Assembly: GCA_023414985.1 (NCBI GenBank)
Contig: JAEZLY010000281.1
Span: 1-8,023 of the forward strand
Direction: 5' to 3'
Source: Bacillota bacterium
Lineage (GTDB): Bacteria; Bacillota; Clostridia; Lachnospirales; Lachnospiraceae
DNA: 8,023 nucleotides
Part shown: positions 1 through 6,383 of the stretch, piece after piece
Numbering within the stretch: position 1 is the first letter of the stretch
Layout: every line of letters begins with the position of its first letter
Translations under genes and position numbers: made by a program
The notes under the pieces: model-generated
The model's input: only the letters and a program-made list of their open reading frames with translations
Told to the model about the DNA's origin: nothing
Database searches by the model: none

Positions 1-1409
1 CCTGTGCCCTGATCAAGACGGAGCTGGACTCGATGCCGACAGAGCTGGATGATATACAGAGAAGAATCATGCAGATGGAGATTGAAGAGGCGGCATTAAA
101 GAAAGAAAATGACCGTCTAAGTGCAGATCGTCTGATGGATCTTCAACGGGAGCTGGCAGAGCTTCGAGACAGCTTCGCTGTACAGAAGGCCAGATGGGAC
201 AATGAGAAATCCTCTATGGAGAAGGTTCATAAGCTTAGAGAAGCACTCGAGGAATTAAATAATGAAATAGAATTGGCTGAGAGAAGCTATAACCTAAATA
301 AGGCAGCTGAATTGAAATACGGCAGGTTACCGGAGCTTCAGAAGCAGCTGGCACAGGAGGAAGAACGTCTGAAGAAGGAAGAGAATATACTTGTGCATGA
401 GAACGTCAGTGAGGAGGAAATTGCGAAGATCGTATCTCGGTGGACGGGCATCCCGATTACCAAGCTAACCGAAGGCGAACGCAGTAAGACACTGCATTTA
501 AGCGAGGAGCTTCATCATAGGGTGATCGGACAGAATGAAGGGGTAGATAAGGTATCGGATGCCATCCTGCGTTCCAAAGCAGGCATAAAAGATCCATCTA
601 AGCCCATAGGCTCTTTCCTGTTCCTTGGACCAACAGGAGTCGGCAAGACGGAGCTGGCCAAGGCTCTTGCAGAAAGCCTTTTTGATAATGAGCATAATAT
701 GGTACGTATCGATATGAGCGAATATATGGAGAAGCATTCCGTTGCACGTTTAATCGGAGCACCTCCCGGATATGTGGGCTATGAAGAGGGTGGACAGTTG
801 ACGGAGGCGGTTAGGCGAAAGCCCTATGCGGTAATCCTGTTTGATGAAGTAGAGAAGGCGCATCCCGATGTATTCAATGTACTGCTTCAGGTGCTGGATG
901 ATGGCCGCATTACGGACTCCCAGGGACGAACCGTAGATTTTAAGAATACGATTATCATCCTGACCTCCAATATCGGCTCCAGGTATCTGCTGGAGGGAAT
1001 TGACGAGTACGGTGAAATACCTGACAGCTGTGAAACGATGGTCATGAACGAGCTACGGGCTTCCTTCCGCCCGGAGTTCCTGAACCGGTTGGATGAGATT
1101 ATACTCTTTAAACCCTTGACCAGAGAGAATATCAATTCGATTATTGACCTGATGCTTGTGGATTTAAACAAGCGCCTGACTGATCAGGAGATAACCGTAA
1201 GCCTGACGGATCGTGCTAAGGCACTTATTGTAGAACAAAGCTATGATCCGGCATACGGAGCAAGGCCGTTGAAGCGATTCCTTCAGAAGAAGGTAGAGAC
1301 CTTAAGTGCCAGACTGATACTAAGTGATCGGGTGCAACCACAGGATACCATCGTGATTGATGAGAATAACAGCGAGCTGACGGCGGAAGTTCAAAGACAA
1401 ACATCATAA
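1..1409 (+). CDS. clpB: ATP-dependent chaperone ClpB, C-terminal half (5' end outside window)
   Basis: ClpB is a hexameric cytosolic AAA+ disaggregase that threads aggregated proteins through its pore together with DnaK/DnaJ/GrpE. The reading frame is open from base 3, before the first ATG at 33, and the residues there ([11 protein letters not shown]) already match the ClpB family, so the gene is cut by the window edge, not started here. About 468 residues are visible of a usual 860 or so. In order: the charged coiled-coil M domain (about bases 60-400), the linker RWTGIP, and AAA+ domain 2 with Walker A GPTGVGKT, pore loop GYVG, Walker B VILFDE, sensor 1 LTSN, the arginine-finger region [11 protein letters not shown] and sensor 2 GARPLKR. 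The short C-terminal domain ends with TAA. The frame is intact and no key residue is missing. The first AAA+ domain and promoter lie upstream. Identification is very secure. Confidence 0.97.
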   Translation, partial: CALIKTELDSMPTELDDIQRRIMQMEIEEAALKKENDRLSADRLMDLQRELAELRDSFAVQKARWDNEKSSMEKVHKLREALEELNNEIELAERSYNLNKAAELKYGRLPELQKQLAQEEERLKKEENILVHENVSEEEIAKIVSRWTGIPITKLTEGERSKTLHLSEELHHRVIGQNEGVDKVSDAILRSKAGIKDPSKPIGSFLFLGPTGVGKTELAKALAESLFDNEHNMVRIDMSEYMEKHSVARLIGAPPGYVGYEEGGQLTEAVRRKPYAVILFDEVEKAHPDVFNVLLQVLDDGRITDSQGRTVDFKNTIIILTSNIGSRYLLEGIDEYGEIPDSCETMVMNELRASFRPEFLNRLDEIILFKPLTRENINSIIDLMLVDLNKRLTDQEITVSLTDRAKALIVEQSYDPAYGARPLKRFLQKKVETLSARLILSDRVQPQDTIVIDENNSELTAEVQRQTS

Positions 1410-1419
1410 TCATACGAGA

Positions 1420-1473
1420 GGCTGACAGCCTGCTTCAGACCCGGTAGCTTGGATCTGAAACAGGCTGTCAGCC
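1420..1473. terminator. Long hairpin terminator between clpB and the convergent dehydrogenase remnant
   Basis: The arms GGCTGACAGCCTG...TTCAGA and TCTGAA...CAGGCTGTCAGCC pair over about 23 bp with two C/A mismatches and a loop of about 8 nt. The hairpin begins 10 nt after the clpB stop. The plus-strand tail (cctttcaatttct) is T-rich but interrupted. The stop of the minus-strand remnant lies 11 nt beyond the other arm, so the hairpin may serve both directions. Intrinsic termination is inferred from position and stem strength. Confidence 0.75.
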
Positions 1474-1484
1474 CCTTTCAATTT

Positions 1485-1712
1485 CTAATCTAAAATACCA
1501 TGGATTGCCTGATTGATCATAGGAAGCTTTCGTTCAAACCTGGTCTCCAGAGGCAGGTAACGACCTTCCCTGCTGCTTTTCTCAAAAGCGGTCAGAACCT
1601 CGAGCACATGGAGTGTCTGCTCCCAGCCAGCCCTGCAATCCCGCCCCGTCTGCAGTTCTTTTGCCATATCTGCCAGGCCTAAACCACGGGAATTCTCTTT
1701 GTAATCATACAA
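1485..1712 (-). pseudogene. Remnant of a Gfo/Idh/MocA-family dehydrogenase, C-terminal end only
   Basis: The 75-codon frame contains RGLGLADMAKEL, then HVLEVLTAFEKSSREGRYLPLETRFER, ending INQAIHGILD (the middle element is cited here only by its key blocks HVLEVL and GRYLPLE). From memory of the family, this pattern resembles the last 70 or so residues of Gfo/Idh/MocA predicted dehydrogenases, which are NAD(P)-dependent sugar or inositol oxidoreductases of about 330-400 residues. The N-terminal Rossmann fold with its GxGxxG motif and the catalytic EKP region are absent. The open frame extends only about 16 codons above the ATG before an in-frame TAA near base 1758. A GGAG lies about 20 nt above the ATG, which is poorly placed. 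I infer a 5'-deleted remnant with no enzyme activity. A short independent protein is possible but less likely. Confidence 0.6.
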
Positions 1713-1783
1713 ATTTTATAATAAATTCTCCTTTTACGATATGAGTTTTTTGAACCTTATAACATGGGTGGCTTCTAAACTGA

Positions 1784-1812
1784 TTGACAATTAGTGATCT
1801 TCATGATAAGGT
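1784..1812 (+). promoter_or_regulatory. Promoter of the tetR-hydrolase operon
   Basis: A perfect -35 box TTGACA (1784-1789) is followed by a 17-bp spacer and a weak -10 TAAGGT (1807-1812). A TG at 1804-1805 gives an extended -10 (TGATAAGGT). The start of transcription would fall near 1819, inside the palindrome at 1814-1843. An alternative -10, TAAAAT at 1812-1817, has too long a spacer. Confidence 0.6.
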
Positions 1813-1813
1813 A

Positions 1814-1843
1814 AAATTAGAACTGAACATACAGTACTAATTT
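1814..1843. promoter_or_regulatory. Candidate TetR-family operator palindrome
   Basis: The arms AAATTAGAACTG (1814-1825) and CAGTACTAATTT (1832-1843) are inverted repeats with one mismatch in 12 bp, separated by AACATA. The palindrome lies between the -10 box and the GGAGG of the regulator gene, covering the expected transcription start. TetR-family dimers commonly bind such palindromes in their own promoters, so autorepression is a reasonable inference. A further AATTAG half-site lies at 1789-1794, in the promoter spacer. Confidence 0.6.
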
Positions 1844-1853
1844 GGAGGAAACG

Positions 1854-2447
1854 ATGGGTTATACAATGAATGCTAAGGAACGAATCCTACAGGCAGCCGT
1901 AAAAGTATTTGCCGAGAAGAGCTTTGAAGGCTCCAGAATTGATGAGATCGCGAAGGAGGCACAGGTTCCTAAGTCTTTGATTTACTATCATTTTAAGAGT
2001 AAGGAGGATATCTTCCGGGTCTTGGTGGATAATTTTACCGAGGAATATCTTTCACTGATCTCCGGTGCCTTCCAAGAGACGCATCAGGAAAAAGCGGAAG
2101 CGGTAGGGGATCGTATGAAAAATGTATATCATGAATTCGGTCTTAAGAATGCAGATTTGGTTCGTGTCATTCTGATTGATTCCCTTAAGAAATCAAATGA
2201 GAAGCCTGTTCTTTTTCAGATTGTAGATGCTATGACAGCTAAGGAGGCTGAGCTAAAAGGGACGGGTGACAAGCTTCAGGAAAGAAGAATTGCGGAGTTC
2301 TTTACGAGCTTTATGCCGAATTATGCCTACCTTTGCTTTGCGGATTCCTGGATAAAGTATTTCGATATGGAACGTCAGGAGTTTGATGAACTTTATCTGA
2401 AGGTATACGAAGAAACACATGGAGCGTATCACAAAAATCATAAATAG
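1854..2447 (+). CDS. TetR/AcrR-family transcriptional regulator
   Basis: This is a 197-residue protein of typical TetR length. The N-terminal DNA-binding domain spans about residues 7-53, with the helix-turn-helix IDEIAKEAQVPKSLIYYHFKSK at about 29-50 (key residues: IDEIA, the VPKSLIYYHF turn and recognition helix, then the K-SKED cap). The remaining all-helical C-terminal part would form the ligand pocket and dimer surface; its ligand cannot be told from sequence. I chose ATG 1854 because GGAGG at 1844-1848 sits 5 nt upstream. A TTG at 1842 in the same frame overlaps that ribosome binding site and is unlikely to be used. The gene is probably autoregulated through the palindrome just upstream. 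The next gene starts 12 bp after the stop, so the two are almost certainly cotranscribed. Confidence 0.93.
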   Translation: MGYTMNAKERILQAAVKVFAEKSFEGSRIDEIAKEAQVPKSLIYYHFKSKEDIFRVLVDNFTEEYLSLISGAFQETHQEKAEAVGDRMKNVYHEFGLKNADLVRVILIDSLKKSNEKPVLFQIVDAMTAKEAELKGTGDKLQERRIAEFFTSFMPNYAYLCFADSWIKYFDMERQEFDELYLKVYEETHGAYHKNHK

Positions 2448-2459
2448 GGGGAAAATCAA

Positions 2460-3176
2460 ATGGCACAGGAAATCATCAGAATAGATTTAAAGGGAGTGAA
2501 TTGTTATCTGATCAAAGCGGGAGAAGGTTTTCTCTTGGTGGATACAGGAGGGCATCTGACTATGGACAAGGAATACACCGACCGATATACAGAGCTGAAG
2601 GCGGTACTGGAGAAGGAAGAGTGTACCGAAGGAAAATTAAAGGCAGTCCTACTGACCCATGGAGACAGCGATCATACGGCAAATGTTACCAAGATAAAAA
2701 AGGATTTTCATACGGTGATCGCGATGCATGAGAAGGATCTTGAGCTGGTACAGAAGCCTACATTGGATAAGGTGATGGAGAACAGCAAATTTCGTTCGCC
2801 TGTAAACCGGGTTATGTTCTTTGTATTCAATAAGCCGATCAGAAAGCTTATGGCAAAGGCCTTAAAGGATTATGACGCTTTTACACCGGACTTATTTCTG
2901 ACGGAAGGAGAAGAATTATTAAGATATGGATTTGATGCCAAAATTCTTCATCTGCCTGGGCATACAGCTGGTTCAATCGGAATACTGACCTCGCAGGGAG
3001 ATCTCATCTGCGGTGATCTATTTGCGAATATTAAGATGCCGCAGCCTGCTCCGAATGCTGCGGATTTTAACCTTATGTTTCAGAGCATCGCAAGGCTCAA
3101 GGGTCAGAAGATCAAAAGAATCTACCCGGGACATGGCTCACCCTTTGAAGCAGCCGAAATAAAAGCGTTGATATGA
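2460..3176 (+). CDS. Metallo-beta-lactamase-fold hydrolase
   Basis: The protein has 238 residues and the alpha-beta-beta-alpha metallo-hydrolase fold. The opening strands carry VNCYLI and LLVDTGG (D28). The metal motif reads THGDSDH (H67, D69, D71, H72) where the canonical form is HxHxDH, so the second histidine is replaced by aspartate. The other expected ligands are present: H168 in LPGHTAGS, D186 in CGDLF and H225 in YPGHG. About residues 100-145 form a helical insertion (KFRSPVNRVMFFVFNKPIRKL region) that probably covers the active site. There is no signal peptide, so it is likely cytosolic. The family includes glyoxalase II-like thioesterases, lactonases and RNA or DNA nucleases; the substrate cannot be assigned. 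The ribosome site is AGGGGGA about 8 nt before ATG. It lies 12 bp behind the TetR gene, so it is the likely regulated target. Confidence 0.9.
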   Translation: MAQEIIRIDLKGVNCYLIKAGEGFLLVDTGGHLTMDKEYTDRYTELKAVLEKEECTEGKLKAVLLTHGDSDHTANVTKIKKDFHTVIAMHEKDLELVQKPTLDKVMENSKFRSPVNRVMFFVFNKPIRKLMAKALKDYDAFTPDLFLTEGEELLRYGFDAKILHLPGHTAGSIGILTSQGDLICGDLFANIKMPQPAPNAADFNLMFQSIARLKGQKIKRIYPGHGSPFEAAEIKALI

Positions 3177-3255
3177 GATTGATGATCCAAACTCTGCATG
3201 TTTTTACGGTACGAGTCATAAAATAATATGAGATAATAAAGCTTTGGAGGCTTTT

Positions 3256-3672
3256 ATGAAGGGGTTCAGAATTCTTATTCTGCTTCTTACGATAGTGATG
3301 GCACTCATAGGATTAACCGGCTGTAAACAGGAAAACACGGATGTCAAGAAAGTAAAAGATCTCGATTTTACAGTAGTGGAGGATGCAGATCTGCCAGGAG
3401 AACTGAAGGAAATTATCGATGAAAAGAAGGAGGAACCTTTTAAACTCTCCTATTCAAATAAGGATAATCTTTATATCGTGGTGGGTTATGGCAAGCAGAA
3501 CAGCGGCGGTTACAGCATCTCTGTGAATGAATTATATCTTACCAGCAATGCTGTCTATATTAAAACCAACCTGATCGGACCCTCTCAGAATGATGTTGTA
3601 GCACAGGGGGTTACCTATCCCTATGTGGTGGTAAAGCTGGAGTTTCGCGAGGAACCGATTGTTTTTGAATAG
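3256..3672 (+). CDS. Lipoprotein with a PrcB_C-like domain
   Basis: A 138-residue protein begins with a lipoprotein signal: MKGFR, a hydrophobic stretch (about residues 6-20) and lipobox LTGC with the lipidated cysteine at 23, so it should be anchored on the outer face of the membrane. After a charged linker (about 24-58), residues 59-135 contain YIVVGYGKQNSGGYSI, ELYLT and IGPS...VTYPYVVVKLE. From memory this matches the PrcB_C domain, named after PrcB of the Treponema dentilisin protease complex; its role outside that complex is poorly known. No protease gene is visible nearby. ATG 3256 is preferred because GGAGG (3246-3250) ends 5 nt before it; the in-frame TTG at 3244 overlaps that site. 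The gap of 79 bp from the hydrolase gene is AT-rich with a TAATAT-like -10 but no good -35, so the gene may be read through from upstream or have a weak own promoter. Confidence 0.8.
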   Translation: MKGFRILILLLTIVMALIGLTGCKQENTDVKKVKDLDFTVVEDADLPGELKEIIDEKKEEPFKLSYSNKDNLYIVVGYGKQNSGGYSISVNELYLTSNAVYIKTNLIGPSQNDVVAQGVTYPYVVVKLEFREEPIVFE

Positions 3673-3961
3673 TAAATCATAAAAGAGTAAGAATTTTGTA
3701 AGAAAATTGGATAGAAATAACAATATTTTGTTGAATGGTGCATCGGATACACCAATATATTGTGGTTTTAGAAAATATGGGAATATGTCGGTTTTTATCG
3801 CAGAAAAAGTATTATTTTTGTGCTATATTCCTATATTTGGTTAGGCTAAAAGTACTAGCATCGTAAAATTATTCCATAAAAGTAACTAAAATTTTGAAGT
3901 TTTCATGTGCAAATTTATGTGCACAACTCACGGTGCAGACCCCGAATTGTCTGAAAATTCA
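3673..3961. other. AT-rich intergenic region without a gene
   Basis: No credible coding frame with a ribosome binding site is seen here on either strand. It holds a weak hairpin TGGTG/CACCA (3736-3740 with 3750-3754), extended after an asymmetric bulge by CAATAT/ATATTG (3721-3726 with 3757-3762) and followed by tggtttta; this could be a poor terminator for the lipoprotein gene. ATGTGCA occurs twice 12 bp apart (3905-3911, 3917-3923), with a related GGTGCA at 3932-3937, and CAGAC/GTCTG form a 5-bp inverted pair (3936-3940, 3949-3953). All these lie just upstream of the veg promoter. I assign no function to them. Confidence 0.5.
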
Positions 3962-3990
3962 TTGACGTTACGCCGTTTTTATGGTATACT
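3962..3990 (+). promoter_or_regulatory. Strong sigma-A-type promoter of veg
   Basis: The -35 box TTGACG (3962-3967, one base off consensus) and the -10 box TATACT (3985-3990, one base off) are separated by exactly 17 bp. A TG at 3982-3983 adds an extended -10. The start of transcription would be near 3997, giving a leader of about 100 nt before veg. This is the best promoter in the window, in keeping with the very strong veg promoter known in Bacillus subtilis. Confidence 0.85.
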
Positions 3991-4008
3991 GCATGCGAAG
4001 CATGTAGT
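3988..4008. promoter_or_regulatory. Palindrome overlapping the veg -10 box and start site
   Basis: ACTGCATGC (3988-3996) and GCATGTAGT (4000-4008) are inverted repeats around GAA, with eight Watson-Crick pairs and one G/T pair in nine. The left arm includes the last three bases of the -10 box, and the expected start of transcription is at the centre. Because only about half would be transcribed, a protein-binding site in DNA is more likely than an RNA hairpin. If the real start is some bases earlier, the RNA would instead begin with a stable stem. Confidence 0.45.
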
Positions 4009-4097
4009 TTGTAACGGATTTATTTAGAAGATGTGTACAGAACCAGCAGGGGTATTTTCCTTCAAAGGTGAGAGGAAGCATTGGTGAGGAGAGAATA

Positions 4098-4343
4098 ATG
4101 ATGAAGCAATTAGATGTGAATTGTGTAAGAAATGCCGTCATGCACCAGACAGGTAAGAAGGTAAAGGTTCGTATCAACCGGGGTAGGCATAAAGTAGATG
4201 TTACAGAGGGAATTATTTCAGAAACTTATCCAAGCATATTTCTCATCAAAATCCAGGAGAGCAAGGATATGCCTGTCAGGACAGTATCTTACAGCTACAC
4301 GGATATACTCACGAAAGATGTGGAACTGATTCTTTGCAGCTAG
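4098..4343 (+). CDS. veg: Veg family protein
   Basis: This 81-residue protein matches the small Veg family of Firmicutes. Family hallmarks are visible: the basic stretch GKKVKVRINRGRHKV (about residues 19-33), then GIISETYPSIFLIKI and the closing block VSYSYTDILTKDVEL. In Bacillus subtilis Veg is a small, highly expressed protein reported to stimulate biofilm gene expression; its molecular activity is unsettled and the fold is a small beta structure. ATG 4098 is chosen because AGGAG (4087-4091) ends 6 nt upstream; ATG 4101, the next codon, is equally possible. An in-frame GTG at 4068 has no suitable ribosome site. The leader carries a near-repeat, GGTGAGAGGAA at 4067-4077 and GGTGAGGAGAG at 4083-4093, so there is a second Shine-Dalgarno-like element upstream of the functional one. 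Transcription is monocistronic, from the promoter at 3962 to the hairpin at 4363. Confidence 0.9.
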   Translation: MMKQLDVNCVRNAVMHQTGKKVKVRINRGRHKVDVTEGIISETYPSIFLIKIQESKDMPVRTVSYSYTDILTKDVELILCS

Positions 4344-4362
4344 ATTACAGAATAGATAAAGC

Positions 4363-4410
4363 AATACCCTGTAGGGAGAAACGGTTATGTTCACCTTACA
4401 GGGTATTTTT
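4363..4410. terminator. Intrinsic terminator after veg, shared with the exporter operon
   Basis: AATACCCTGTAGGG (4363-4376) pairs with CCTTACAGGGTATT (4394-4407) over 14 bp with one G/U pair. It is followed on the plus strand by a T run (4406-4410), giving a classic rho-independent terminator 19 nt after the veg stop. The convergent permease gene ends at 4449. On the minus strand the stem is flanked by TATTGCTTTA, a weaker tail, so it may also stop the exporter operon. Confidence 0.85.
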
Positions 4411-4448
4411 GTGGGGTAATGTATTCAAATGTTTACGGTATGGCTGTT

Positions 4449-5639
4449 TTATTCATTCCTTAAAGCGTCGATCGGATTAAGCTTCGCAGCTTTTCGTGCA
4501 GGCAGATATCCGAATATAACACCGATCAGTACAGATACCGTGAAGGATATGATAATACTGTTCATGGATGGCAGAGCCGTAATCTTCAATAGCTTGCCCA
4601 CCTGATAGGTCAGGATGGTTCCGAACAGGATACCCAGGGCTCCTCCCATGGTACTGGTCAATCCGGCCTCCATAACAAACTGGCGTCGGATATCCTTGTA
4701 TTTCGCTCCGAGAGATTTTCGAATACCGATTTCCTTGATACGTTCCGATACGGATACGAGCATGATATTCATAATTCCTACACCTGCTACGACCAGGGAA
4801 ATACCTGCGATACCGGCAATCAGACCGGTAAGTACGGACAGCTCCGTATTAATACTGTTCAGCATATCAACCATGTTCCTGATATAGAAGGCTTTCTTAT
4901 CCCGAAATGTATTGAAAAGATATTTTTGTAGGGTGTCTGTCTCTGCAGCCACCAGGGAACGATCCTTTATATAGAATTCATAGGAGCTGATGGTTCCTGT
5001 ACCGAACAGACGCATCGCGGTTGTATAAGGCATGTAGATACAGTTGTCGGAGGACCATTCTGTTGATTGTTCAGCTGTACCGGAGCTTGGTTTCAGAATT
5101 CCTACGATTGTCATAGGTTCTCCGTTCAGCATCAGGGTATCTCCGGGTCGGGCTTCTCCTTTAAAAAGCTTTTGATCTACATAGCAGCCTATTACGCAAC
5201 TTCGCTGCATCGTAGACACATCAGAATAGGAGATGGTACGGCCTGATTCTATCTTTTTATCTACAAGCTGCGTATAATATTCGTCTACACCACTGATGGT
5301 TGAGGTCTCTATCTTATTCCCGCTTTTATATATTGTTGCCTGAATTGGAACAGTAGGGGTTACACCCTTAATGGTATCCTTATGCTCTTTGGCATATTGA
5401 TACATATCCTTTTCTGTTAAAATCTTATTGCCGTTTCTGCCGTATATGGTAACACTGACATTATACAGTCCCATATTAGCATAGGAATCCAGCATACTCT
5501 CATAAAAACTCTGCATTAAGCTGACCAGGATGATAACGGAGGATACGCCGATGATCATTCCCAGCATGGTTAAGAAAGAACGCATGCGGTTTTTGGTGAT
5601 ATTAGCCCATACTACTTTCAGTGTCTGCCATATTGTCAT
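4449..5639 (-). CDS. MacB-type ABC transporter permease
   Basis: This 396-residue membrane protein has the MacB/YknZ layout. A first transmembrane helix (about residues 22-42, preceded by the conserved NRMRSFLTMLGMIIGV) leads into an extracytoplasmic MacB-PCD domain (about 43-265), followed by the FtsX domain with three helices (about 270-296, 327-350, 360-381). The cytoplasmic coupling region ERIKEIGIRKSLGAK lies at 299-313, and the C-terminus reads ARKAAKLNPIDALRNE. Such dimeric permeases do not carry substrate through a channel; in MacB they act as mechanotransmitters driving export through the adaptor. I chose the start at 5639 because AAAGGAG (5647-5653) ends 7 nt before that ATG; in-frame ATGs at 5666-5655 are not preceded by a good site. 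The gene overlaps the ATPase gene by 38 bp, implying coupled translation. Substrate unknown. Confidence 0.92.
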   Translation of the reverse strand: MTIWQTLKVVWANITKNRMRSFLTMLGMIIGVSSVIILVSLMQSFYESMLDSYANMGLYNVSVTIYGRNGNKILTEKDMYQYAKEHKDTIKGVTPTVPIQATIYKSGNKIETSTISGVDEYYTQLVDKKIESGRTISYSDVSTMQRSCVIGCYVDQKLFKGEARPGDTLMLNGEPMTIVGILKPSSGTAEQSTEWSSDNCIYMPYTTAMRLFGTGTISSYEFYIKDRSLVAAETDTLQKYLFNTFRDKKAFYIRNMVDMLNSINTELSVLTGLIAGIAGISLVVAGVGIMNIMLVSVSERIKEIGIRKSLGAKYKDIRRQFVMEAGLTSTMGGALGILFGTILTYQVGKLLKITALPSMNSIIISFTVSVLIGVIFGYLPARKAAKLNPIDALRNE

Positions 5640-6339
5640 GTTTATACTCCTTTGCATCGCCATCATAGACGACGGCTCCGTCCGAGATCTTAATGATTCG
5701 TTCCGCTTCTGCGGCTATTGTCTGGTCGTGTGTAATCAATACAATGGTATTTCCTTCTTCGTGTAACTGATGAAGGATGTCAAGTACTTCCTTACCGGTC
5801 TTGGAATCCAGAGCACCGGTAGGCTCATCGGCAAGAATCAGGGAAGGATCAGCAACCAATGCTCTCGCTATGGATGCTCTCTGCTGCTGCCCGCCGGAAA
5901 GCTGGGGCGGATAGTTTTTATGCTTCTGTTCCAGCCCTACCTTTCTCAGTACCTCCAGGGAACGTTTTTTACGTTCCCTGTCCCCTACTTTTGCATACAT
6001 AAGCGGTAATCCTACGTTATCAAGAATATTCTGCTTGGGTAGCAGGTTATACTGCTGAAAGATGAAGCCAATCGTCCTGTTGCGGATCTCTGCCAGATCA
6101 TCGCCCTTCAGCTGGCTTACATCCTTTCCCTCCAGAAGATATTGTCCGCTGGTGGGGGTATCGAGCGCGCCGATGATATTCATGACAGTGGACTTTCCAC
6201 TGCCGGATTTACCGATGATCGCGACCATCTCACCCTTATAGATCGTCATATTGATGCCATTGTTTGCTTTGATTTCCGTATCACCGACATGATAAATCTT
6301 ATAGATATCTTTTAATTCAATCAGTGCTTCTTTTTCCAT
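5602..6339 (-). CDS. ABC transporter ATP-binding protein, MacB/LolD type
   Basis: This 245-residue cytosolic ATPase powers the permease encoded next to it. All elements are intact: Walker A GKSGSGKS (43-50), Q-loop [10 protein letters not shown] with Q95, signature LSGGQQQR (147-154), Walker [13 protein letters not shown] (167-178) and H-loop LITHD with H204. The PTGALD D-loop and QQYNLLP segment are typical of the MacB/LolD/FtsE branch. The start at 6339 is chosen because GGAG (6346-6349) lies 6 nt upstream of it; an in-frame ATG at 6351 overlaps that site. The C-terminal tail (about 230-245) extends past the usual end of such ATPases because the frame stays open through the ribosome site and start of the permease gene, ending at a TAA within it. 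It follows the adaptor gene by 44 bp, in one operon. Confidence 0.94.
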   Translation of the reverse strand: MEKEALIELKDIYKIYHVGDTEIKANNGINMTIYKGEMVAIIGKSGSGKSTVMNIIGALDTPTSGQYLLEGKDVSQLKGDDLAEIRNRTIGFIFQQYNLLPKQNILDNVGLPLMYAKVGDRERKKRSLEVLRKVGLEQKHKNYPPQLSGGQQQRASIARALVADPSLILADEPTGALDSKTGKEVLDILHQLHEEGNTIVLITHDQTIAAEAERIIKISDGAVVYDGDAKEYKHDNMADTESSMG

Positions 6340-6383
6340 ATTAATCTCCATTCTTACAAAAACCTGTTGAATTTGAGTCAGTG

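Noticed and set aside
887..1413. Minus-strand open frames inside clpB
   Set aside because: They are antisense to a strongly conserved ClpB domain, have no ribosome sites and show no recognisable protein features.
1500..1682. Plus-strand 60-codon frame opposite the dehydrogenase remnant
   Set aside because: No ribosome binding site and no family-like pattern; the opposite strand explains the coding signal.
3673..3961. Possible small RNA or riboswitch in the AT-rich intergenic region
   Set aside because: Only short, weak stems are visible, there is no clear terminator at its end and no known riboswitch core could be recognised.
4068..4097. GTG at 4068 as the start of veg, adding 10 residues
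   Set aside because: It lacks a properly spaced ribosome site, whereas AGGAG sits 6 nt before ATG 4098 and the family fits the shorter form.
3968..4177. Minus-strand 69-codon frame across the veg promoter
   Set aside because: It overlaps a near-consensus promoter and the start of veg in antisense and has no convincing ribosome site.
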